A stretch of DNA of 64,000 bases, from the NCBI GenBank assembly GCA_022749755.1, contig CM040449.1, positions 10,760,363 to 10,824,362 of the forward strand. Direction: 5' to 3'. The first letter of the stretch is position 1. Each line of letters opens with the position of its first letter. The notes under the pieces are model-generated. The model was not told where the DNA came from and did not search any database. It saw nothing but the letters and a program-made list of their open reading frames with translations. This document shows positions 1 through 14,200 of this stretch, piece by piece. The stretch is from Azadirachta indica (Eukaryota; Streptophyta; Magnoliopsida; Sapindales; Meliaceae). Position numbers and translations under genes: made by a program.

Positions 1-2634
1 GGATTGGAATATTGAACCTGCAGCAAACAGCAGTAAAAGCATTAGAAAAGATATCTAAAAGCTGGCCGAAAGCAGTTGCTGATGCTGGAGGTATTTTTGA
101 GCTTGCAAAGGTTATTATTCAAGACGATCCTCAACCACCTCATTCATTGTGGGAATCAGCTGCTTTGGTGCTATCCAACGTTCTGCGTTTCAACACTGAA
201 TACTACTTTAAAGTTCCAGTTTTGGTTCTGGTCAAAATGTTGCACTCAACAGCTGAGAGCTCAATCAATGTGGCTCTTAACGCTTTACTGGTACATGAAC
301 AGACTGATGCTTCAAGCGCTGAACAGATGACTCAAGCCGGTGCCATAGATGCTTTGTTGGATTTGTTAAGATCCCATCAGTGTGAAGAAGCTTCAGGAAG
401 GTTACTTGAAGCTTTGTTTAACAATGTCAGGATACGAGAAATGAAGGTTGCCAAGTATGCAATTGCACCTTTATCACAGTATCTGTTAGACCCCCAAACC
501 AGATCAGAGTCTGGCAAGCTTCTTGCAGCCCTTGCCCTAGGAGACCTCTCCCAGCATGAGGGACTTGCTAGAGCCAGTGATTCTGTTTCAGCATGTCGTG
601 CACTGATAAGCTTGCTTGAGGATCAACCAACAGAAGAAATGACAATGGTGGCAATTTGTGCATTGCAGAATTTTGTAATGCGCAGTAGAACTAATAGGAG
701 AGCTGTTGCAGAAGCAGGTGGCATATTAGTTGTTCAAGAGCTATTACTGTCTCCTAATGCAGAAGTAGCTGCACAGGCAGCATTGCTAATCAAATTTTTA
801 TTTTCCAATCACACACTCCAAGAATATGTATCAAATGAGCTTATCAGATCTTTGACAGGTAAGTTACAGTTTTTTATTTCCCTCTTAGAACAAGAAGAAG
901 AAGAAAAAATGATCATATCAATAATTTGTGAACCAATAATCCACCTTTTTACCCCAATATTGCTTCAAGTTAGAGTTGACAGTCAAATCCTCATTTATCG
1001 CATATTTTGATACTTTCCACTAAAAAATTGCTTCAAGTTAGATCTTTTCTTGTTCCTTTATTCATGGTATAAGGTTTGCATACACATGCAAAATAATAAA
1101 TAAATAAAATCTGCCTTGTTTTCGTCTTTTTTTTTTTTTTTCCCTAAAGTCAACTATTGACATGAAATTAGCTATTGTCAATTACAATATCCAAACAGGT
1201 ACATCAAAAAGTGAACTGAAAACCAAACCATATTTGCATAAAAACTATATTTAGGACTTGAGGAAATTTTCAGAGAAAAAATATACAGCAAAATCATGTT
1301 GAGACAGCTGTCTGTTAAAACATGTAGATGCCTAGCAATATTCAACTTACATTTTGTTTCTTTCATACAAGTAGTCTTCTTTTCTGGTGTATTTTTTCAT
1401 GATTATTTGTTATGCAGCTTTTTTGGGCCATCTCAATAATGAAACTGCCCATGCTTTGTTGTGCAGCTGCACTGGAGAGAGAGTTGTGGTCCACTGCAAC
1501 TATTAATGAAGAGGTTTTAAGGACATTGAATGTGATATTTATGAACTTTCCGAAGCTTCATACCTCTGAAGCAGCCACCCTATGTATCCCTCATTTGGTT
1601 GGAGCACTTAAGTCTGGCAGTGACGCTGCTCAGGAGTCTGTATTAGACACTCTATGCTTGTTAAAACATTCATGGTCAACCATTCCAATAGATATTGCAA
1701 AATCTCAAGCGATGATTGCTGCTGAAGCAATTCCGATTCTGCAAATGCTTATGCAAACTTGCCCACCGAGTTTCCATGAGAGAGCAGACAGCCTGCTACA
1801 CTGCTTACCAGGGTGCTTGACCGTTACCATCAAGCGAGGTAACAACCTACAACAGGCTATGGGAACCACTAATGCTTTTTGCCGATTGACAATAGGCAAT
1901 GGTCCTCCACGGCAAACCAAGGTAATCTTTGCAATCTGCCTTGATCCTATGTTAGAGGAGGCTTAAATAAAAAAGGTTTTGAGATTGTTTTCCATGTAAA
2001 TTGCTGATTGCATATAATTTTGATGGCACTGGCTCACTGCTGTGTTCCTTATTAGTAAACAATGTTGTATTCTTATTAGGTTGTCAGCCACAGTATTTCT
2101 CCAGAGTGGAAAGAAGGTTTTACATGGGCCTTTGATGTACCTCCAAAAGGACAAAAACTCCACATCATATGCAAAAGCAAGAATACTTTTGGGAAGGTAT
2201 GTAGCTATACACGTTTATGTTTTAAGCACTTTGATTACATTTAATAGAGCTTTTCATTCAGTTGTTGCAACCATAAAATTTGTGCTAATCATTGATCCAT
2301 CATCCAGAGAGGAAATGAATCCATTAATATTGAAAATCATTAAAAATATCAATTACAGAAACCATCAGTTATTTTCTGTGCATTGTCAATGATCATTTTC
2401 TGGAATGATATAGACGATGCCTGCTTTATGTGTGACTTTCCAGTTCTAATCCTGATAGTGGTCTTTTTTCAGTCAACTCTTGGTAAAGTGACTATCCAGA
2501 TTGACAAAGTTGTAACAGAAGGAGTGTATAGTGGTTTGTTCAGCCTAAATCATGACAGCAACAAAGATGGTTCCTCTAGAACACTTGAAATTGAGATTAT
2601 CTGGTCCAACAGGATATCAAATGAAAGCATATAA
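1..2634 (+). CDS. CSI1: CELLULOSE SYNTHASE INTERACTIVE protein (CSI1/CSI3 type), C-terminal 529 codons, 5' part outside window
   Basis: Exons read as 1-858, 1467-1921, 2080-2196 and 2473-2634 (stop), all with GT-AG borders and joining in frame. The first exon enters from outside the window (codons start at base 3). It encodes leucine-rich armadillo-type helices; recognisable pieces include LLDLLRSHQCEE, AIAPLSQYLLDP and LGDLSQHEGLA. The last exons encode a C2 domain starting near LPGCLTVTIKRGNNL and ending in EIEIIWSNR, the usual CSI C-terminus. Known role of the family: CSI proteins link cellulose synthase complexes at the plasma membrane to cortical microtubules, with the C2 domain needed for membrane and microtubule association. 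The protein is normally about 2,100 aa, so roughly the last quarter is visible. CSI1 versus CSI3 cannot be settled without an alignment; the family call is firm. Confidence 0.93.
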
Positions 2635-3818
2635 AGGAAAATGCAATTATTTTCATCCAAACACTCAGGAGTGAAGTCTGTTTGCAGCAAGGTACTAACA
2701 AAGCTGAAAGGAGAACCACAAATGCCTAACCTTGAAGGGAAGCAGGTTTGTTGTAAGTAGTATTTTTATCTTACAAAGGTCCAGTTTTGTAGTATGGAAG
2801 ATTTGATTACGCTGCTTAAGATGTAAAGTATAAAAGTGTTCATTAATTTATGGAAGGTGAAAAAAGAGTCTACAAAGGAGTTTCCACGTTAGGGTTTATG
2901 AAAGATGTTTAGAAAGTTTTTGTACAGATCAGTCTCTTTAGGTACTAGCAACTTAAAAACACAGTAGAAAAATATGGCATTTAAAATATTCTGAAATTGT
3001 GTTTTTGGCACACAAAGTGCTGCCTTTTCTAGTGGTGGATATATAGGCTGTATGTTCGCTTGTATTCTGCCATATACTCATTTTCAAAGTTTTATTAAAT
3101 CAAAGATATTGATTGTTTGCAGTTTTTTTTGCCATTTTGCAGCTTTCTGTGTTATTGAGACTGACCATTTCTATAGAAATTCAGGCGCCATATATCCACT
3201 ATTACCTTGTTTGGTATTGAGGGGCTATGGCTTTGAAACTATAATTGTTGTGGAATGATATCACTTAATATCAACTGTAAGTGAAAAAATAAGTGATCCT
3301 CACCACAAGTTTGCATTTAGCTAACACTTTACTTTTTGTGCTTTGAAAGCAAAAGCACCAAAGTCCCAAACAAAGCTTAGGTGGCCAATGCCAACCTTAC
3401 TTGCAAGGAAACAAAATGTTCTGTTCAAAGAAACAATGGCAGTTCAAGACATGAATAATATTTCCCTAATCATACTGCTAAAACATTGAGACCAATTTGA
3501 GCATATGCATGAAGGTGGAAAACGAGAATACAGTTTCTCATCCGTAAGTTTTAGCATCGTAGCAAATCATGGGTGGAGAACAGAAATCTCCATCTGCAAA
3601 ACATAGCTGGACAAGCATTTAAAAATACAATCTAAAAGGGAAAAACCTCATACTACACGAAAGGGGCAAAATTGACCATTAACGCTTGCTAACTTATAAC
3701 TTTACATTCTTTAAACATCCATGACTTCTGACTACAACATTAGCCAATATTTAATGGTCTCAAGTTGAAATAAAAAATCAGACAAAAGAAACATCTTGGA
3801 AACCCTTAAACCGCATAT
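2635..3818. other. Tail-to-tail intergenic region between CSI and RFC3
   Basis: The CSI gene ends at 2634 and the RFC gene, on the other strand, ends at 3819. The 1.2 kb between them must hold both 3' UTRs and polyadenylation regions. No coding homology, tRNA or clear mobile element was recognised. The short reading frame at 3052-3258 has no recognisable content. Confidence 0.6.
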
Positions 3819-6800
3819 TTATTTTGCAGCAGCAACAATTGCAGACCGAGCTTGTGTAAAAGTAGAAATTAGAGATCCAAGCTGTAACTTATCATGACAT
3901 CCAAAACTCAACCTGTACCTGCAATTTGTAAAAACAAAACAATTAATGAAACTGGAACCTCAATCATGGTGGTATCTTATAAATAATTGGAACAAATTTC
4001 AAAAGCTGAAAGAGCAGCATATCACATGTTTATTGTATCATTGACACGTGCATCTAGTTAACTTATACTCGAGAGAGAAACAACAATTAGTTTCAAAGCT
4101 TGAGATATCATGAACACGAAAGCATCTAAAGAGTAGCAAGAAATGAATACTCACTCGATGTCAGCCAAATCATTCACCAGCTGGACTCGGACATCTGATG
4201 GCATCTTAATCTTAAAAACAAACCTGCAAGATTAAATGCTACTGAGATGAGATCGTGGAATTAAAACCATTCAAGAAGTGGACATCTTAAAATTACCCAT
4301 GCACTTACATTGTCACTTCCCTTACAACATCTACCAAAGCCAATCCTTTCCTCGCTTTGATGTCGGATATTCCTACAGAGATGCATGGTAAAATTTTAAA
4401 AAACATATAATATTAAAGCCATAAAATGATAAATTACACTTGGATATTAAGTGAAAGATGTCGAGTACGTTTGAAACTGTCTGCAAATGACTCATTCAGA
4501 AGCCAGTAAGATATTTGTTCAATGTCCTTGGGCAAAGGGTTTCCTGTGCACAGGTATACAGCTTCTTCGCTAATTTGCTCGGAAGCCATATGTGTTGACT
4601 GCATATATCAGAAAATAGATTAGTCAAGCAATTTTCAGTCCATTCATAAGAGAGCAGTAAATAAACCGACAGTGCAGCAGGATCCAAATGCATCAATGTG
4701 AGTGAATGTGAATGGTGGCATGTGTCTGCATATATTAGCTAACAGCTGTCTCCAAAAACACAGGTAAGACAGATTGAAATGACTTATAGAACTCAATAAG
4801 GACCGTACATCTAAATCTATGAATAAAACTCAATGGATTTCCATTGCCACCTTTGAAAGAAAGAATAAGATAAGTAATCATCATTTGCAGCATTGCATTT
4901 CCTCTTATTTAACATACTTACGCTTTCATATTGTTACAATATCATTATGCTACTAGTACCCCTACTTTACATCTATAGAAGAAATAAATCACAGAACTAG
5001 ACTGAGTGATCTTAAACCTGCAAAATGTTCAAGGCCTTTCTCATGTCACCATTGCAAAGCCGTACAAGTGCCGCTAAGCCATCCTCAGTTACATCCAGAC
5101 TAGTCAGATGAAAAAATGGAGCATTAGATAGAATCATCACATAAATTTCTGTTACATTGTGCAAACAACAAAAGCTACAACCATATGGCAATTACTGGAG
5201 CATCAACCTTCTCAAACAATCGTACTGCTACAGTGAAACCAAAACTTTAAAAGCTAATAATAACAATATCACAATTAAGGTCAGGTAACATCCGTTGTCT
5301 TCAATAATATGATAATACCCTACACTAATGTCTTTGTCACATTTATATGAAGAAGGTGAGTATCAAAAAGAATCCTTGGTTTAGCACTCCCTTAGTTATT
5401 CTTTTCAAATCAAGTCAAACTAAGCTTTCAAAGTTGTAAACCTCACAATATACAAGAAAATAGCTCTTGAAGCATTCTACAAATTAATAATGAAGAAGGA
5501 TAATCCAAGGGAAATAATGGAAAAGAAAGAAGTAGACTTTTGTAATTTATTTACCATCACAATCTTGCCTCTGCAAAAAACAAGTAATATATAGCAATAT
5601 TATTAAAAAATGAGTTTGCGAAAAAAAATTGTTTAAGACTGATGTGCAAAATTATCATTCAGATTTAAAAATAATAAACCATACATGACTCTAGTAGCTG
5701 ATCAACCACACCGTCCAAAATTTTCTAAAAAGTGATAACACAACAAAGAGATAACTAAATCAAATGGGAAAGAGAAAGAGCATAAGTTACCCTTCGGCCT
5801 CTACAACACGTTTCAGTCGCTCAGTGACATGAACAGGTTCAAGAGGAGCAAATCGAAATCTAGTACATCTAGACTGTAGTGCTGGAATAATCTTGTTGAC
5901 GTGATTACAAATAAGCGCAAACCTAGTGTTCTTTGTGTATTTCTCAATCACTACATAGAACATGCACGCCAAAAAAAGGGATGTGAGAAACTTAACTAGG
6001 AGGTGAAAAGAGAAAAGGTAATAAAGTGGACCAGAAATTATTCATACCTCTACGCAATGCAAACTGAGCATCCTTTGTCATGGCATCTGCCTCATCAAGC
6101 AATACCAACTTCACTGATGACTTTGCACTGTGAAGACAAAACCCTTCACTAATCAGCAAAATTATAGCGGCGACATTTGTGCAAGGACTTATCAGAAAAT
6201 TGACTGCTCAAAGTCAAGATCAATGTATCACTTTGAGAGATATCATATAAAAATTGCAACAAACACATAAAATGCAATTTTACAGCATCAATAAGCTCTT
6301 TTCCGGTGTAAGACAGCACAACAATGACAGAATGGAACTTGTAATGTATTGTCGTCTTTGGCAATGTTGAAATGCCGGAATGTGGATAAGGAGAAAAAAT
6401 AGTAAATAAAATGTAGAAGTGACCCATGGCGGATAGATGATTAGAACCAATAAATGCCCAATTAAACTCATAGAATGCTCAGGAATCAAACAGAGCCCCT
6501 CAAGGGCCAAACTAAAATCAGTCAAACTAACTTCTTTATCAATCAGAAAATAAATAATTTGGATAACTTTTGTCCCTCCTTTCTCTTGTGAATTTAACTG
6601 CAAACTGAGTTGCACCAACTACAACTACGTCCCTGGTTGGAAGCAAGTCCATAACTATTGAGAGGTCATTGGTAATTTCACTACATTTAGATTGCCAATT
6701 TTCTGTAACACAGCCCACTTAGATACAGTTTCCACCATATACCTAAACAACAATTCATTTTTCTACCTGGGTCGACTAGTAGTCCAAAACATGCATAAGT

Positions 6801-8104
6801 AAATTGACTATTCTCACAAATTCTATAATGCTACATTTAAACAACTAGAATCACAGGAATCACATTTGCGTAGTGATTACTTTACCCAAATGAGAAGCTT
6901 TGAGTGCTAGCAAAATCTTGGATCTGCTGGCGCACAACTTCAATTCCTCTATCATCAGACGCATTCAGCTCCAGAATCATGTTGTGGTACTGTTCTCCAT
7001 AAAGTTTTCGTGCAACAGCAAGAATGGTAGATGTTTTTCCCGTTCCAGGAGGACCATACAGTAGAAGATGGGGTAGTCTGTTCTCGCTGGTCAACCTATC
7101 AACTATTTAACAACAATAGCCAAAAAGAATTGCAAGAAAAATAAGAAAATGGTTCAAGTTTACACTTCAGTCAACCGCAAGCAATTAAAAAAAAAAACGA
7201 GGGCTTCTCCATCAATGTGCCAATCAAGATTATCAAAAGGTCTTTTTCTTTTACAATGGCCTACAAATTAGCTTTTAAGATAAATCAACATAAATAAATA
7301 AATAAAAGTTAAATGACAGAAGTTTATGAGCGTTAGTTTGCAATCCAGAATAATCTCTAAAACTATAAATTAGAATATGCATCGAACTTTCTGGATATAC
7401 CATGCAATCTCAGGTAAAGCATGAATACAACTTTTCAGTGCTGTATCTTAAAGATTATTTTACCAGAACTCCAAACTCAATATTCTCTAAGAATTTTTCA
7501 TATCCTTTATTTTCAAAAACAAAGATGATTCACAAAATTGGCCTCACAGATCACAGTTGCCACTTTTTTTCTCACAAAATCCGCAAACTTCAACTCAAAA
7601 AACACCTATATCATGATTAAATAACTGACTGTAGCAAAATTTCATTTGTTTTTAATTTTTGTTCTTCACTCTCATTTTCACGAAATCCAAACAAAAAATA
7701 TGTAAAAGGTTTAAAAAATTATTATTACCAAAAAGGAAAATCACGTGCTGTGCATGAAATCCCTGAATTGACGCTAGAGGAAATAAAACTCAGATCACTT
7801 TTTCTTCCCTAAACACAAGTTTCTACGAATTACTCGGGAAACAAACAGGAATCAGAAGTAACAATCGAGAAACATAAACCCTAGCAAATTATGAGAGGAT
7901 ATATAAGAAATTACTGGTGTCGACAATGTCCCGATGAGCAGCCACGTCAGCGAGGGACTGAGGTCGGTACTTCTCGACCCAGGGAGTGGCTTTTATGTCG
8001 GGTTCTGTGCCTAACACGACGTCGTGTTGTCCATTGCTTGCTTTGAGAGCTTGGTTCTGGTTCTCGTATTCGTCGATGTCCATGGGTGAGACCGGTTCCG
8101 CCAT
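3819..8104 (-). CDS. RFC3: Replication factor C small subunit (Arabidopsis RFC3 type; orthologue of human RFC5), 363 aa
   Basis: Nine exons on the minus strand: 8104-7915, 7102-6886, 6127-6048, 5950-5791, 5099-5018, 4598-4469, 4372-4309, 4223-4155, 3918-3819. They sum to 1,092 nt, an uninterrupted 363-codon frame plus stop. Seen in the protein: an acidic N-terminus, then [18 protein letters not shown], Walker A GPPGTGKT (about residues 80-87), Walker B LLDEAD (about 145-150), a sensor-1-like [10 protein letters not shown], and the RFC-box SRC motif (189-191) that supplies the arginine finger. The C-terminus is the helical collar region ending in VAAAK. Known role: one of the AAA+ subunits of the RFC clamp loader that opens PCNA and loads it on primed DNA in the nucleus. 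The start was chosen because it is the first ATG and gives the family N-terminus. No broken motifs were seen. Confidence 0.96.
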
Positions 8105-8945
8105 GTTCTCTCGCTTTTTCGCTGCTCAGTTGTCAGTTCACTGGAGGGCGTGTTTGGGGAAAGAGTTTCTTTTGGTGGGAGATTTTTGTGAGTGTGTGAT
8201 GGCGCCAACTAAGGTTTTAGAGACGGGCGGCAATTGTCGGGTCTTTAAATCCGGGCGGGTTACGTTTAATATACTATTGCACATTTTTTTTAATTTTATG
8301 TTAAATATTTAAAATTTTATATTAAATAATTCAATTTTTCTCGAAATTTTATTAATTTTTATGTAAAATATTATAAATTTTACGTTACAGAAAAAATTAA
8401 AAATAATAATCTATTATATATATTATGGTCAAGTTCTAAGCATTGACCCAAAACTATAAACATATTTCTGTCTAACATTTAAATTTGAAAATTGAATAGC
8501 CAAGGTCCATGAACTATTATTGTGCCTTTTAAATTAAATATTTTATTATTTTCAAAGTCGTACCCAATTTGATAATCATTTTGTTCTCATTTTTTTTATT
8601 TTATTTTCTTGGCGGCAATATAATATAAAATTTATATTTTCATCAAAGAGTAACACTTCCTTGTGTTAATGTGTAATATTTCAATAATAGTTCATTTTTT
8701 AAAATATAATTCAAATTTTTATCAATTAAATGTAATTTTTTATTCATCAACTAAATAATAAAATAATATAATAATAAATTTTTTAAAAAATTTATGAAAA
8801 ATATTATAATTTAGTAAGATTAATTTTTGATAAGGTAAAATTTGGTGTTAATTGTGGAAGTCTGCACCTAATTTTAAGGCAAAATCTATCCTGTCCAACA
8901 TAAAAATCAAAAATGATATAATACAAATTAAATCTATATAAACTC
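8105..8945. other. RFC3 upstream region and AT-rich intergenic DNA
   Basis: About 130 bp upstream of the RFC3 ATG are relatively GC-rich and probably belong to its 5' UTR and promoter. From about 8270 the DNA becomes very AT-rich with no supported gene. Confidence 0.5.
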
Positions 8946-10440
8946 AAACGATAGTAAGTGTTGATGCGAAAATTTTGCTTGGTCGCATCAGATTTAGAGA
9001 TAGAAATAGGTGTCTCTAATGTGGTTAATTAGGCCACACTAAGTTTTCGTTTATAGGAAATATGTGATGTCGTATGAAGCTCGGTCGAGGGAAAGTTGAC
9101 TATAAGTCTTTTAAAATGATGAATAAACGTTGCCCGTTCCTTTCACAACTATACTGTTTAACCTCTTTGGTCTCCACTAAGCCAATTCGCAAACCTTTTC
9201 TTTTATGTAAATAGAAATGAAATGTTGAGAAGAGAAAGAAGGTCTACCAAAAGAAAGGAGATCATGGTTTCTCATCCTTTAGAGAAAACTGTCATAGAGA
9301 AAGGTGTCCATGGAGGGCTCATGAAGCATTAATGGAGGTCAGAATGAGTATGAAGAATATTCTTGAAAAGTGTGTATAAGGGAGAGCTTTCTTAAGAGAA
9401 ATGAGTTTTTTCTTAGAGTAGTGAAGATGAAGGTGTTAACTTACCTTATATCTAGAGAAAAATATGCTTATATATAAAGGCAAAGCATGACAATGATTAC
9501 TTGATGCGTTTTGCCTTAACCTTGCTCAACCCAGTGCATATGGAGCTTATTTATTCGACCTTAGTGTGCCATATGGCGGGTTAAGATTAGTGACTTTTGT
9601 ATCACCTAGCATCCTTTTTGCGACGTGGCTTGACCTTATTGGACTGGGGGATTTAGTTATTCCCTGCTTTCTAGATGGCAAGGTCCCACTTGACCTGGGG
9701 TTGGCCTATAGTCCTTTTTTGCTTGGCAGCTAGTCTCCGCCTTACTACTTGGTTTTTGGCTAGCCCAAATTGCTCCCTATCTCTTGACAGGTTCAGATAT
9801 TGTTCCTTCTCTTTTTTTAGTGGTCCTCTGATCAGTATCTTTGAGTGTAAAAGGAAATTTAGATTGTGTTGACCTGATCTTCGGTGCACCTAGGCTCGTA
9901 ATCTCTAATGCACCTGACAACCAGGTATTTTTGGACCTGAAAGCATCTGGATACTTGGGTATCCTTAATCCTTCATTGATGAGGACTGAATGCTTAGCAT
10001 TAAGCTGTTTGGAACATTTTTATATCCACCTCTCGGCATAATTCAAAGTCGCGGTACTCTTTCAAACCTCTTTTCTATGGGAGGTGGTATGCGACTACGT
10101 GTATTGCATGCTCTATAGTATATGATCGTATTTTCCACATGTACCATAGTATATGGTCATATTGGCACTTCCATATGCACTACGGTATATAGTCGTATAG
10201 ACATTTCATATGCACCATGGTATATGGTCGCATAGGCATTTCACATGTGTTACAGTATATAGTCATGTAAGCATTCTCACCTGTGACACAGTATATGGTC
10301 ACGCAAGGTATTATTAACAAATAGTGGATATTTTGGCGACAGATAATGGGAATCCAGTTTGAGGTAGGTCTTAACTAGCCGTTTTTGACCTAGTTCTCTG
10401 TGTACTCTACGTCGAAGTAATTATAAGGTGAGTCATCTCA
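8946..10440. repeat. GC-richer insertion-like block, unclassified
   Basis: This ~1.5 kb stretch between AT-rich flanks has visibly higher GC content and no recognisable gene. Short frames overlap on both strands around 9671-9889 without any known domain. Near its left edge GATGCG and CGCATC form a short inverted repeat. The right part contains a minisatellite (10100-10310). A degenerate retroelement or solo LTR is possible, but no protease, reverse transcriptase or integrase motif and no clean TG...CA boundary pair was found. The boundaries are approximate. Confidence 0.35.
10100..10310 (+). repeat. Degenerate ~36-bp minisatellite, six units
   Basis: The core RGTATATRRTC occurs at 10117, 10148, 10184, 10219, 10254 and 10290, so spacing is 31, 36, 35, 35 and 36 bp. 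Between cores a TTTCACATG/CATATGCAC-like segment recurs. The units differ at several positions each, which suggests an old array. No coding content. Confidence 0.8.
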
Positions 10441-11264
10441 CTTAATGTTGGTTAAAACTATTATGGACTCATATTCTGTCACATATACAGTTATTTTTCA
10501 CTGTTAACAATAAAAAAAAAAAACCTAATATTTGGATTGGATTTGGTTTTTATAATCCAACCTGACTAACCCTACCAAATTCATACCAAAATTTTAGGGG
10601 AGTTTTTCTTATTAAATTTATTTATTTGTCGGAATTTAACTCAAGATGGCTAATTATATTCGGGTACCTAAATTTTTACGTTTTTCACAAAAGGTACAGT
10701 GTTTGCATTTATAACAAATATCCCTATGAATTGACCTAATTACCTTCGGCTCCTCATTTACATACACTCCATTCTGTAAGGGTAATTTTGTTATTTTGGT
10801 AGGAATCAGGCACCTATTTGCTGTGTAAATAGAAAAGTTATTTCTTTGTTGGTGATAACATACAAAACAAGAATTTTCACGTTATTATCCGATTTCAAAA
10901 TGAGATCATCAGGTCGAATTTTAAACCAAATAGCAAGGGCATTCCTGACATTTCACTTCCACTAAAATAAAATGAAAAAAGCCAGAGAAACAAACAACGC
11001 AAGATTACAGTCACCTGTGCAGTGTACAGTAATCAGACAGGCCAATTCGAAGAGCCAATAGGAAATAAAATTAAAAATTTAGGCTCGTTTTGGAGGGAGC
11101 GAAGCAAAAGCAGTGTAAACAGAAATTAAGGGACTCAAACAAAACAAAGAAAAAAATTCTTTAATTTCAAAAGGCGGCACAAAATCCTCCCTCCCTGCTG
11201 CGGGCATGTGATTTCCACCTGACCAAAACAACGGAAACTCTCTTCTCTCTTTGCTCCTCCGAGA

Positions 11265-14200
11265 ATGTCCGCACCGGGCGGGCCCCGCCGATCCTCCATC
11301 TCGCCCTTCCGTTCGCGCAAGTCGCCGGTCCAACCGCCCCCTCCCCCAAAGCCGACCGGCCGGCCTATGACTCCCTCTAGTACGACGTCGTCTAGGCCGC
11401 CGTCGAGACTCTCAGCTTCTCCAGCTGCGTCATCTTCGAGTCCCAGCCCCAGTCCGCCCACTCTTCCCCTCGACCGGTCCGAAACTACTAAAGCGAAAGA
11501 AAATGTGATGGTTACAGTCAGGTTCCGCCCTCTCAGGTACTTCCACGACGCCGTTTTGTTGTTGACTTTGGTTTACCTTTTTTTAGCTTCTCATTTGGGG
11601 AGGGAACGAGGTTTAAAAAGAAAATTTTAAAATTTTGTGTAGTCCGCGGGAGATAAGTAAGGGAGACGAGATAGCTTGGTACGCTGATGGAGATTATACA
11701 GTGAGGAACGAGTTCAATCCTTCTACTGCTTATGGTTTTGGTTAGTACTTGTTAATTACTTTTATTACTTTTCAATTAATTAAACCTTTATAATTACTCT
11801 CTTCATACTAATTATGCAAACTGATAACTGTGATCCGTAAATAAAATGTTCCTTCTAGTTAATTTGACAGATTATAATAAATTAATATATGTTATAGTTC
11901 TTAAATGGAATGCATGTAAAAATGCATCTGGCAAGTTTGAATAATACTGGGATGCAAACTATTAATGTGGCATGATAGTATTGGTTCAATGAAAAACAAA
12001 AACAATGCCATTAATGGAAATAAATAATGTGGGTCATGTAACAATCATATAACACAGCCAAATCATTTAGCATCGTATAGTTAGTTTGTATTGCATAGTT
12101 TGTATAGAGATTTTGATCTCTAGTACTGCTGAGTTTTAATTGTATGGTTGAGTTTTATGCATAAAGTTACATATATGTTCCACAAAAAACAGAATCTTAT
12201 TATTAATGCCCTTTTAATCTATTCTACATTCTGAGTACTGTACATTCTTTAGTATAAACAATGAATTGATCTGGTTTGTAGTAAAAATATTGCAGTGAAG
12301 GTCATGTAAACTTATTGAATGTAATTATCGAGGACTGACGTTGTTGATTGTGAAGTATAGTTTATTTGGCATTTAAATTCCGAAGTGTTCCAAGACTATA
12401 TTATTCTTTCAACCTAGGTCGATATACAAATCTTATTTGACCATATGATGTGTTTGATAATATGATAAAACATAAATTAAAGAAAATAAGCTTCACAAAG
12501 TTTCATATATAATTTTGTAATATTCGAAAAAAATGCTATATATAGCCTTTTACTTTCTGTTTCCTAAAGTTCTTATGTTAATTGTATCTTAAAGTGTTCA
12601 TAGAAATTCTTTTTTGGTTAATTTTGTGTGTGTTTGCCGCAGATAGGGTGTTTGGTCCGGCTACAACAACACGTCACGTGTATGATGTTGCTGCTCAGCA
12701 TGTTGTAAGTGGAGCCATGCAAGGGATAAATGGTAAATCAATAATCTGGAAGTTTGCTGTTTTCACTAACAAATGAATATTGCCAAACTTCACAGCATAT
12801 GGCAGAAATTTTACTTGAAATTTCCAAAAGCAATTATGTGTTTATTAAAATTATTTGCTAGTCCACAATGCAAAACTATTGGTTAGATAATTGCCCTGTA
12901 TTTTGAGCAGGCACTGTATTTGCTTATGGTGTTACAAGTAGTGGAAAGACTCATACAATGCATGTAAGTTAGTGAATGGAAGGATCTTCTTTGCTTCTTG
13001 TTTGTTCTATTCTTAATGAAAATGGTTAGGTGCAAATTTGACATCTGTTATTGTATTTTAGGGAGAGCAAAAGTCACCGGGAATTATACCATTGGCGGTG
13101 AAGGATGTGTTTGGAATTATTCAAGAGGTAGTAGATTATTTGCCAGCTAATTGTTAGCAATTGGAACAGGTACCTTTTTTTTTTCTCTTTACTCTGGGTT
13201 GATATTGTTTGCAACATTTCAGACACCTGGGCGAGAATTTCTTCTTCGTGTTTCGTATCTAGAAATTTACAATGAGGTCAGTCTTATCTCAGTTCCCCCT
13301 TTTTTCTAAAGTTTTATGATTAATTTTTTTATCTTGTACATGTAGTTAGGAAACATTTAATTCAAGGGGAGTTTTCATATGCAAAAGCACCTTCACATTA
13401 GAAGTTTTTTGAAGGCGGAAGGAGAACACATGGTTATGGGGCAAAAGTTTTATTCAATCTGTCTGTCTGGGACTTCTTCTGTCTCCCTGGGGTTCACTAT
13501 GTTATTATGTGATTTCAAAGTAAATGCAAATGAGTCTTTCGGAAACTTTGCAGTTTAGGAAAATCTGCTATTATGAAGCCCCTGAGAAACACTTGGAGAA
13601 GATGCACATTTACATCCTTGCCTTTCAAGTTTACCATCATTTTATCATTTTTCTTCCCCATGGTAGTAACTCTTCCTTGAATTTGATCAAAACCTGTAAA
13701 AATCTCATTAACGAACCTGAAGTATAACTTGCTTTCTGAGTTTACTTTTGTAATTAATAGTTTTGCCAAACTCTACTTTTTGGCAAAGTTCTTCAACTAA
13801 TTATTACAACTGACTGTCACTGTTGATTGAAGGAATAGTTTTCTTTGATTCATTCTTTGATTATTCCAGCATGATTGACTGTTTTCTCCTGTGTTTATAG
13901 GACAAAGATCTTCTGCTGATAAGAGCTTTACTTGTGCTTTTTATGGGCTTCTGAATGGTAGTTAATATTTGAGGAATTGAAAAGGATATAATTCTTCACC
14001 ATAGATTATCGACAATGGGCACATATATGAGATCTGGAAAAGCTTAGTAAAGCTCAGATTTACCAAGGCTTATAATTCATGTTTAGATGCTGTTTTACTT
14101 TGTGAAATAATTTAATCAACTTCTACTGGTTATAGAATTCACCAATATAATTGTCTGATATATCTTCCTCACTGAAGCAAATTTTATTGTGTATTTCATA

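Noticed and set aside
5554..5574. A possible mini-exon in RFC3 intron 4 (CAG before AGGCAAGATTGTGATG, then GTAAAT).
   Set aside because: Exon 4 joins exon 5 directly at 5791/5099 to give the expected [16 protein letters not shown] sequence in frame; the mini-exon would break it.
9671..9889. Open frames on both strands in the GC-richer block.
   Set aside because: They overlap each other, have no recognisable domain and no splice-consistent continuation.
10100..10310. CRISPR-like array because of regular 36-bp spacing.
   Set aside because: The genome is a plant, units are contiguous and diverged, and there are no unique spacers.
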